From Microbacterium allomyrinae (GTDB lineage: Bacteria; Actinomycetota; Actinomycetes; Actinomycetales; Microbacteriaceae), in NCBI RefSeq assembly GCF_020682705.1, contig NZ_JAGTTN010000009.1, positions 62,001 through 126,000 of the forward strand: a stretch of 64,000 nt of DNA, in the 5' to 3' direction. A program made the position numbers and the translations under genes. This document shows positions 58,515 through 64,000 of this stretch, piece by piece (the stretch's first letter is position 1; every line of letters begins with the position of its first letter). The notes under the pieces were generated by a model that saw only the letters and a program-made list of their open reading frames with translations, had not been told where the DNA came from and ran no database searches.

Positions 58515-58769
58515 ATGATCGCTAGTCCGATGTGCGATGACGTGCTCGACCCGGGTGAGACGTTCGAGCACTGGTGCGATCTCCCAGCCGGCCACGTCGG
58601 CGATCACCGATGCGGCGACTGCGGCGACGTCTGGAATCCATCGCCCGAGAACGGCGATCGCGACGAGTGGCCGGAATACTGGATCGAGCGACACGAGAAG
58701 TGGGACGGCACGTGCGCTGAGTGCCGAGAGATGCGCGACGAACTCCTCGCCACCATCGTGCAGCCATAG
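58515..58769 (+). CDS. small Cys/His-rich protein at prophage boundary
   Basis: This 84-residue protein has Cys/His clusters, MCDDV, HWCDLPAGHVGDHRCGDCGD and GTCAECREM, that resemble one or two treble-clef zinc sites. The W-rich middle PENGDRDEWPEYWIERHEKW is reminiscent of small phage proteins that bind nucleic acid or host factors. It ends nine bases before the integrase start. It is probably the first gene of the prophage, or a host gene next to the attachment site. I do not recognise the family. Confidence 0.6.
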   Translation: MIASPMCDDVLDPGETFEHWCDLPAGHVGDHRCGDCGDVWNPSPENGDRDEWPEYWIERHEKWDGTCAECREMRDELLATIVQP

Positions 58770-58777
58770 TCGATCAC

Positions 58778-59569
58778 ATGCTCATCGACGAATATCTCGC
58801 CTACCTCGCCGACGTTCGGCGGCTCAGTCACAACACGGTGCGGCTGCGCTCGACGTACATGACGAAGCTCGCCGTCGACTTCGATCTGCGCACAGTAACC
58901 ACGGTGCAGCTGCGCACCTGGATTGCCCAGCCGGTGTGGTCGGCGCAAACCGTGAACGCGGTTACGGCGACCTTCCGCTCGTTCTATCGATGGGCGCTCG
59001 AGGCGGGTCACCTCGAGCATGATCCGGCGATGCCGCTGCGATCGCTGCCGGTGCCACCTCGCAAACCGAGGATCGCGTCACGTGCGCACGTCGATGCAGG
59101 GCTCGCCTCAAAGCGGCTCGAGGTGCGCGCCCTCACGATGCTCGGCGCCGAATGCGGGCTGCGGGTGCACGAGATCGCGAAGCTGCACCGTCGCGATCGC
59201 GCAGACGACTGGCTCACGATCATCGGCAAGGGCGGGCAGCAGAGGTCGGTTCATCTGTCGCCCGAACTCGGCACGGTACTCGACGAACTCGAGGCGAAGC
59301 ACCCGGACTCCGACTGGTATTTCACATCGCGCACCGGTCGCCACGTCACGACCGAAACGCTGCGCGCATGGTCGAGGCGTGAACTCGGCACGAACCCGCA
59401 CTCGCTACGCCACCTCGCGGGCACGACGGTCTACCGTGGCACCGGCAACAACCTGCGCGTCACTCAAGTCTTCCTCGGCCACAGGTACCCCGCAACGACC
59501 GCGATCTACGTGCACGTCGAGCGTGACGACCTAATTGCGGCGGGAGCAGCCTCGCGGCTTGCGGCTTAG
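58778..59569 (+). CDS. int: tyrosine recombinase (prophage integrase)
   Basis: This 263-residue site-specific recombinase has an N-terminal SAM-like core-binding domain (DEYLAYLADVRRLSHNTVRLR) and a catalytic domain with Arg129 (ECGLRVHEI), Lys151 (IIGKGGQQR), His208 and Arg211 (HSLRHLAG), His235 (LGHRYPAT) and the nucleophile Tyr244 (IYVHV). All catalytic residues are intact. It is smaller than most phage integrases because it lacks an arm-binding domain, resembling XerC-type enzymes. The ATG at 58778 gives the natural N terminus. It marks one end of the element that extends to the window edge. Confidence 0.92.
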   Translation: MLIDEYLAYLADVRRLSHNTVRLRSTYMTKLAVDFDLRTVTTVQLRTWIAQPVWSAQTVNAVTATFRSFYRWALEAGHLEHDPAMPLRSLPVPPRKPRIASRAHVDAGLASKRLEVRALTMLGAECGLRVHEIAKLHRRDRADDWLTIIGKGGQQRSVHLSPELGTVLDELEAKHPDSDWYFTSRTGRHVTTETLRAWSRRELGTNPHSLRHLAGTTVYRGTGNNLRVTQVFLGHRYPATTAIYVHVERDDLIAAGAASRLAA

Positions 59570-59579
59570 GATCGGCAGC

Positions 59580-59783
59580 ATGACTGACTGGCTGCCGATC
59601 ACTCTCGTGTACCTAGGCGGAATTGCGATCTCGTTGCTGCTTGGGTACGTCGTGGTGCGGTTCGCCGTCTTCCATGCACTCAAGTCGCACACGAGGTGGC
59701 TCGAGGCGGGCGGGACCGCTGCCGATGACGAGCGCAAGCGCGCCGCCCCCGTGTACGAGCCACGGATGGGCGGCGCGCTCTAG
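59580..59783 (+). CDS. small membrane protein of the prophage
   Basis: This 67-residue protein has one N-terminal membrane helix (LPITLVYLGGIAISLLLGYVVVRFAVF) and a charged cytoplasmic tail. It starts ten bases after the integrase stop. Its last four bases overlap the convergent gene at 59780. Function is unknown; phage superinfection-exclusion or membrane-anchoring proteins are of this type. Confidence 0.6.
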   Translation: MTDWLPITLVYLGGIAISLLLGYVVVRFAVFHALKSHTRWLEAGGTAADDERKRAAPVYEPRMGGAL

Positions 59784-60043
59784 CGGGTCGGGTTGGCGAG
59801 TGCCGTGCCGAGCGCGATCGATCCAAGCAGCGCCCCGCCGGTAGCGATCGCGTCGCCGTATTCGGGGAGCTGCACGCCGATCAGCGGGCCGGCGACGAGA
59901 CCGGCGATGCCGAGCAGATAGAGGCTGCGGCGCACGACGAGGGGCAGGAACGCCGGCTCTGTCACGATCTCGCTTTCGAGCACGGTGAACCCGTCCTCTT
60001 CGAGTTCGCGCGCCTCAGCGCGGGTGAGGGGTGTTTCGGGCAT
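59780..60043 (-). CDS. holin-like membrane protein
   Basis: This 87-residue protein has a charged N-terminal part (MPETPLTRAEARELEEDGF) and two membrane helices (VRRSLYLLGIAGLVAGPLIGV and AIATGGALLGSIALGTAL). Actinobacteriophage holins look like this and sit beside the lysin gene, as here. The ATG at 60043 has AAAGGA upstream. It is the last gene of the minus-strand late operon. Confidence 0.65.
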   Translation of the reverse strand: MPETPLTRAEARELEEDGFTVLESEIVTEPAFLPLVVRRSLYLLGIAGLVAGPLIGVQLPEYGDAIATGGALLGSIALGTALANPTR

Positions 60044-60057
60044 GGTGGGGTCCTTTC

Positions 60058-60240
60058 TCAGAGGGCGATGATGAGGGTCACGATGAGCGCGGCGATCGCG
60101 GCGAGTGACGACACGATGGCGGGCCATTGCGGGGTGCGGGCCATCATGGTGTCTTTGATCTCGCGCACGTCGCGCTCGACCGCTCGCACGCGCTCGTCAA
60201 CGCGGGCGAGGACAACGTCGGTGGGCTCGGTCGGCGGCAT
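60058..60240 (-). CDS. small phage membrane protein, probable second holin
   Basis: This 60-residue protein has an N-terminal coiled-coil (VVLARVDERVRAVERDVREIKD) and one C-terminal membrane helix (IVSSLAAIAALIVTLIIAL). The arrangement resembles XhlA-type haemolysin/holin partners of phages. It begins three bases after the lysin gene's stop on the same strand. With the 87-residue protein it completes a lysis cassette. Confidence 0.7.
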   Translation of the reverse strand: MPPTEPTDVVLARVDERVRAVERDVREIKDTMMARTPQWPAIVSSLAAIAALIVTLIIAL

Positions 60241-60243
60241 GGG

Positions 60244-60969
60244 TCAGAATGAGCCGGCGTTCAGACGTTCCTGCACGCGACGGATCGTCGCGGAGTCGTT
60301 CGCGTCGAGGTATCCATCGGCCGGCGTGCCGAGGTAGACCTGGAGCGCGTGCACGGTGCGGAATCGACCGACGCGCCGGCCGATGTTGGACGCCAGGCCG
60401 AGGCCGTCGACGAGCAGCTCGCGGCCGTCCCAGTCGCGGGCGCCGGCGCCGTTGAGGCGCTCCTGCAGGCGGTGCACGAACGCGGACGGGGTATCGAGCT
60501 TGCCGTCTGCGGGCGTGCCCAGGTCGGCCTGCCAGGCGGCGATGGTGAACCCGCCGAGCCCGCCGTCGACGACCAGCTGCCCGACGCGTCCGGCGAGCCA
60601 CGCGACCGGGTCGGTGTGCCACCCGCCGACCCAGATCTCGAAGTGCAGGTTCTTGCCCGTCGCGTTGCCGCTGGCGCCCATGAGACCGAGCTTGGCGCCC
60701 TCGCCGATCCAGCTGCCCTTGCGGACGGCCGGCGCGACGGCCAGGTGCATGTACTTCGACGCGATGCCGTTGCCGTGGTCGATGATCACGGTGTAGCCGG
60801 CGGCATCGTTCAGCCAGCCGGCGAACGTGACCAGGCCGGCGGCGATCGCGTAGACGCTGTCGAAGTTGACGAAGTCGCAGCCGTCGTGATGGTTGGTCAG
60901 GCCGCCGGTGCGGGGGCCGTACTTGCTGCTGACGGTCGGGGCGGTGGTGGTGCCGTTGGGGTAGAGCAT
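60244..60969 (-). CDS. endolysin, M23 peptidase with peptidoglycan-binding repeats
   Basis: This 241-residue endolysin has an N-terminal LytM/M23 zinc peptidase domain and two C-terminal repeats. The metal ligands are His28 and Asp32 (HDGCD, the H-x-G-x-D motif) and His109 (NLHFEIW), with His75 (YMHLAV) as the catalytic partner; the common first His of H-x-H is Asn here. The repeats (ADLGTPADGKLDTPSAFVHRLQERLN and VYLGTPADGYLDANDSATIRRVQERLN, each in two pieces) are predicted to bind the wall. The ATG at 60969 is preceded by AAAGGA. It would cut peptide bridges at the end of the lytic cycle. Confidence 0.88.
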   Translation of the reverse strand: MLYPNGTTTAPTVSSKYGPRTGGLTNHHDGCDFVNFDSVYAIAAGLVTFAGWLNDAAGYTVIIDHGNGIASKYMHLAVAPAVRKGSWIGEGAKLGLMGASGNATGKNLHFEIWVGGWHTDPVAWLAGRVGQLVVDGGLGGFTIAAWQADLGTPADGKLDTPSAFVHRLQERLNGAGARDWDGRELLVDGLGLASNIGRRVGRFRTVHALQVYLGTPADGYLDANDSATIRRVQERLNAGSF

Positions 60970-60991
60970 GAGGGGTGGTCCTTTCGGTGTG

Positions 60992-61579
60992 TCAGGGTGT
61001 GGGGATCTTGAGCAGCATGTAATCGACGGCGTATTCGGCATTCGCGCCCACAGCGAGGGCTGCGTAGCCGGCGGCCGAGTTGAGTGCGGTCGTCGTGGCG
61101 ATGACGAGATCGTTTTTCACCCACTCGATCTGTGTGCCTCGGACGCGGTAGCCGATCACGTCGCCCGGTTCCCAGGTGCCGGTCGCAGCGCCGGAGATCG
61201 CGCCGGCCGCGCTGAGCGCGATGCGACTGTCGGTGCCGCCGGAGAGGGCGGATCGGCGGGCGAGCAGCGAGAGCAACCCAACCGAGATCGAGGTGACCTT
61301 CACATAGAGGGAGTAGTCGGGCTGCGGCATCGCCGGGCCGATAACGGATGCCGTTCCGCCGGCGCCGACGCGGCTGAGCATGCCGCCGGTGATGTTCCAT
61401 GCCGCACCGATCGACGCGGCGAACGCGAGCGAGGCGGCGCCGCCGAGCGCGTTGTTCAGGGTGCGCCCGCTCGCGAGGCCGTCCGGCGGCGAGAAGTCGT
61501 CGGACGCGTAGAGCGTTTCGAGGGTGACGCCGGGGCCGGCGCCGCCGGCGCGGGGAATGACCAGTCCGAGTCCGGACAT
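60992..61579 (-). CDS. phage tail/virion structural protein
   Basis: This 195-residue protein is rich in beta-strand and Ala/Gly/Ser, with LLARRSALSGGTDSRIALSAAGA and WEPGDVIGYRVRGTQIEWVKNDLVI. This resembles a lectin-like fold seen in phage tail-tip proteins. It lies between the tail esterase-like gene and the lysin. The first residues (MSGLGLVIPRAGGAGPGV) are glycine-rich. A specific role is not recognised. Confidence 0.6.
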   Translation of the reverse strand: MSGLGLVIPRAGGAGPGVTLETLYASDDFSPPDGLASGRTLNNALGGAASLAFAASIGAAWNITGGMLSRVGAGGTASVIGPAMPQPDYSLYVKVTSISVGLLSLLARRSALSGGTDSRIALSAAGAISGAATGTWEPGDVIGYRVRGTQIEWVKNDLVIATTTALNSAAGYAALAVGANAEYAVDYMLLKIPTP

Positions 61580-62965
61580 TTAGAACCATCCAATCTGTGT
61601 CATGCGGTCGTAGACGATCCGCGCTTGCACGTCTTTTGCCGCGTCGTTCAGGTGCAGCACGTCGCCGGCAGCGCGGAGCGAGGTGGGAATCGTGTCGTTG
61701 CCGATGTCGGTGAGATCCTGCGTTGTGGGTGTGATGCCGGCCATCGCGAGGCCGTCGGCGATCAACTTCCGGCGCACGTCCACGAACCGGAATCCGTATT
61801 CACGCTTCAGCGCAGCGTTGAGCGCGACGACCGCGGTATGGGTGCCTGACCCCGCGATCTCGTTGGTCGCGTTCATCACCCCGACGACGAGGAACTTCCG
61901 CCGTCCGCCCGTCTGCCACTGCACCATCGAGTGCGTGTCCTCGAGCACCCGATCGAGATCCGCGACGTTGTTACGGCCGAGCTGGATGACCTGGTTGTAA
62001 CCGGCGTAAGTGTCGCGTGCTGCCGTGATGAGAGGTTCGCGGTAGGGCACCGGAACCGCGGCGCCGGCCGTCGCGCGCGTGAACCGGTAGCGCCCGTCAC
62101 CCTCCACCCACACGAACGTCCCCTCGACGCCGGCGAGGCGGCTCGGGTTGACGCTCTTGGTGCCCTGCTTCATCAGCGTGGTGGTGGGCGTGAAGCCGGT
62201 TGCGCCGCCGTTGTAGTACGGGGTGACGAACACGGCGCCGGATGCCGGGATCTCGCCGCCGTCGACGGCGAGCCATATCGGGTTTGCGCTGGTGCGGCCG
62301 GCGATGTCGTAGGACCGTTCGCCGCCGATCGCGTTGTCGATCCACACCTCGCCGGTGAGGGTCGCCATACGGGTCGCGAGGCCGAGCGACATCGAGTCGC
62401 CCGATTGCATCCAGGCCGGCCCTGTCTCATCGATCGGGGACCCGCCGCCGCCCTCGTTCTCGGGGTAGACCGTCCCGTCGATGCGCACGCCCGACTCGAC
62501 GGTCAGCGCACCCGTTGCGGGGTCGCGGAACATCACCGCGAACGCCCATCCGGTGCCGTCCAGATCGATCACCTCTGCACCGGAGATCAATCCCGCGGCG
62601 ACGTCGGGCGCGAGCGCGGCGCGGCGCACGCTGCCGTCTTGCAGGGTGACCTTGGAGTAGATGCCGCGCGTCTCGTCGGCGCGGATGAACGGCTCGCCGT
62701 TCTCGAATCGCACGGTGTAGACGTCTTCGGGATTCACCTCGAACTCGGGCACGTTCTTGGCATCCAGCTCGCCGTCGACGGCAGCCGCGGCCGCGGCCGC
62801 GACCGTGGGGTCGGAAGCGAGTTCGGTCGTGACTCGGGCATGCACGGCATCCGGGATCGCGCGTGCGGACTTGTTCAGTACCTCGCTGAATCCGGCGCCC
62901 TCGTCGGCGAGGTCGTCTTCGCCGTAGATCCAGAACCCGTCTTCGTCGTAATGTCCCGTTGCCAT
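61580..62965 (-). CDS. phage tail protein with SGNH-hydrolase-like domain
   Basis: This 461-residue protein joins a phage tail N terminus (about 1-180, acidic and strand-rich, with EFEVNPEDVYTVRFENGEPF) to a GDSL/SGNH-like domain. The nucleophile motif is WMQSGDSMSLG (about residue 190), and the C-terminal GDVLHLNDAAKDV supplies an Asp-x-x-His-like pair. SGNH enzymes de-acetylate or de-esterify carbohydrates; on a tail this would trim surface glycan during adsorption. The stop directly abuts the next gene. Confidence 0.72.
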   Translation of the reverse strand: MATGHYDEDGFWIYGEDDLADEGAGFSEVLNKSARAIPDAVHARVTTELASDPTVAAAAAAAVDGELDAKNVPEFEVNPEDVYTVRFENGEPFIRADETRGIYSKVTLQDGSVRRAALAPDVAAGLISGAEVIDLDGTGWAFAVMFRDPATGALTVESGVRIDGTVYPENEGGGGSPIDETGPAWMQSGDSMSLGLATRMATLTGEVWIDNAIGGERSYDIAGRTSANPIWLAVDGGEIPASGAVFVTPYYNGGATGFTPTTTLMKQGTKSVNPSRLAGVEGTFVWVEGDGRYRFTRATAGAAVPVPYREPLITAARDTYAGYNQVIQLGRNNVADLDRVLEDTHSMVQWQTGGRRKFLVVGVMNATNEIAGSGTHTAVVALNAALKREYGFRFVDVRRKLIADGLAMAGITPTTQDLTDIGNDTIPTSLRAAGDVLHLNDAAKDVQARIVYDRMTQIGWF

Positions 62966-64000
62966 TTAGGCCACCTCTCTCATGCGTACGCTCATTTCGT
63001 CGGCCGGCCAGTTCCACTGCACCGCGCTGCATTTGCCGGCGAGGCTGCCGCGCGGGCTGATGAACACGGCGCCGTCGCCGGGTGTCAAGGCGTAGTCGGA
63101 TACCGCGAGCAGCTCGAGCGAGCGGGCGCGGCCGACGATCTGCTGCCGGATGTTCTCGGCCAGCGCGTCCGGGTCGCTCGGGGCGCCCCACTCCGCGGGA
63201 TAGGTGCGGGTGTAGATCTTGACCGGCTCGCCCGGTGTGGTCGCGAACCCGCGTGTGGTGACGCCTGCGCGGGTGAACACGACCTGCACGGCGGTGTACC
63301 AGCCGTCGTCGCGGCTGCGCTTCTCCACGGCGTTCACGACCGAACGTGAGGCGCCCGCCGAGCGCAGCGTGCGCGTGTAGGGGGTGCCTCGTGAGTAGTT
63401 GGCGTGGAAGTGGCCGTCCTCGTCGCAGTACATCAGGTAGTTGCGGGATCGGGCCATCTGCTGCAGCACCTCCCACGCGGTCTGTCCGGGCTGCCAGATG
63501 CGGGTATCGCCGAGCACGAACGACGGCAGCACGGGTGCCTCGCCGGCCACGGTCGTGAGGGTGAACCCGCTGCGGGCCAGCACCCACTCGAGACAGTCCC
63601 TGATCGTCGCGCCGGGGATGGTGTACTCGGCTGCGGTCCAGGCATCGTCGAACAGTCGCGCCTCGCCGCTCGCGAGCGACAGCGCCACGGTGCCGGCTTT
63701 GCGGTCCACGGTCTGGTCGCGCAGCATCAGCCGGAAGTCGCGGTCCTGTGACCGCATCGGGTGCCCCGGCTCGGCGTAGTCGTGATAGACCGCGAGGGTG
63801 ACGTCGGTGAGCGTGCCGCCGGCGAACTCGGCCGTGACATCGCCGAGCGTCTTGCCCCGGTACTTACGGGTGAGGTCGCCGAGCCGGTCGACGCGGCCGA
63901 GCAGCTTGCGCACGGTGAGGGTTGCCCAGATGTCGTCGGCGAGCGGGTCGACATCGGCGATCGCGCCGTCGCCGAGCGCGCACGAGAGAGTGGCCTGGAT
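62966..64000 (-). CDS. phage minor tail protein, 5' end outside window
   Basis: The frame is open to the right edge, and the residues before the first GTG at 63913 (DVDPLADDIWATLTV) are equally protein-like, so the start lies beyond 64000. The visible 345 residues contain DCLEWVLARSGFTL, WEVLQQMARSRNYLMYCDEDGHF and PGDGAVFISPRGSLAGKC. Such a sequence is typical of siphophage minor tail/baseplate proteins upstream of a receptor-binding or esterase gene. The stop touches the next gene. Confidence 0.72.
   Translation of the reverse strand: MQATLSCALGDGAIADVDPLADDIWATLTVRKLLGRVDRLGDLTRKYRGKTLGDVTAEFAGGTLTDVTLAVYHDYAEPGHPMRSQDRDFRLMLRDQTVDRKAGTVALSLASGEARLFDDAWTAAEYTIPGATIRDCLEWVLARSGFTLTTVAGEAPVLPSFVLGDTRIWQPGQTAWEVLQQMARSRNYLMYCDEDGHFHANYSRGTPYTRTLRSAGASRSVVNAVEKRSRDDGWYTAVQVVFTRAGVTTRGFATTPGEPVKIYTRTYPAEWGAPSDPDALAENIRQQIVGRARSLELLAVSDYALTPGDGAVFISPRGSLAGKCSAVQWNWPADEMSVRMREVA

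Overview
The window is high-GC actinobacterial chromosome, most likely from the family Microbacteriaceae (Microbacterium or a close relative). This assignment rests on base composition, on the rplM-rpsI-glmM and glmS-acpS-alr-tsaE-tsaB-rimI-tsaD-groES gene orders, on frequent GTG/TTG starts and on CsoR-type copper control; it is an inference and no 16S gene is present. No tRNA, rRNA or CRISPR array was found.

Layout. 1-13360: capsule/exopolysaccharide locus, with two glycosyltransferases (the first cut by the window edge), two pyruvyl-transferase-like proteins, a Wzy-like polymerase, a Wzx-like flippase, a priming sugar-phosphate transferase, a Wzc-like tyrosine autokinase and a low-molecular-weight tyrosine phosphatase. 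It also holds a decayed 5' copy of the priming transferase and an easily missed 50-residue membrane protein. 13397-15677: an LPxTG-type surface protein flanked by two CPBP-family membrane proteases. 16091-18414: rplM, rpsI, glmM. 18431-25971: a lipid cassette (acyl-AMP ligase, two acyl-CoA dehydrogenase-like proteins, acyl carrier protein, a divergent condensation-fold acyltransferase, a TetR regulator). 26317-30871: a DAACS symporter followed by two cell-surface proteins, one with duplicated thioredoxin-like halves. 31118-41554: Ppx/GppA, coaA, glmS, acpS, alr, tsaE, tsaB, rimI, tsaD, a small membrane protein and a THUMP-like methyltransferase. 41724-52793: an iniBAC-like envelope-stress island with two dynamin-like GTPases, two proteins sharing an IniB-associated module, an acidic repeat protein, a large LuxR/STAND-type regulator and a membrane-anchored Hsp70-like protein. 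53095-58330: CIRCE-controlled groES, rarD, a repeat-rich gap, and csoR-copA-copZ. 58515-64000: one end of a prophage (integrase, holin-like proteins, M23 endolysin, tail proteins), running off the right edge.

How the parts fit. From glmM to groES the order follows the conserved actinobacterial backbone (glmM, glmS, alr, tsaE, tsaB, rimI, tsaD, groES, as I recall it from Mycobacterium). The lipid cassette, the symporter/surface operon and the ini-like island look like accessory blocks set into it. A family of about 69-bp nested palindromes (four copies at 26041, 30977, 54864 and 55066) sits in gaps at or near these junctions. Several operons are tightly coupled through 1-4 base stop/start overlaps (the glycosyltransferases, the lipid cassette, symporter/FN3, acpS through the next membrane protein, Hsp70/LuxR, copZ/copA).

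The best candidates for undescribed biology are the iniBAC-like island with its transmembrane Hsp70-like protein and 13-unit acidic repeat protein, and the lipopeptide-style lipidation cassette without an NRPS.
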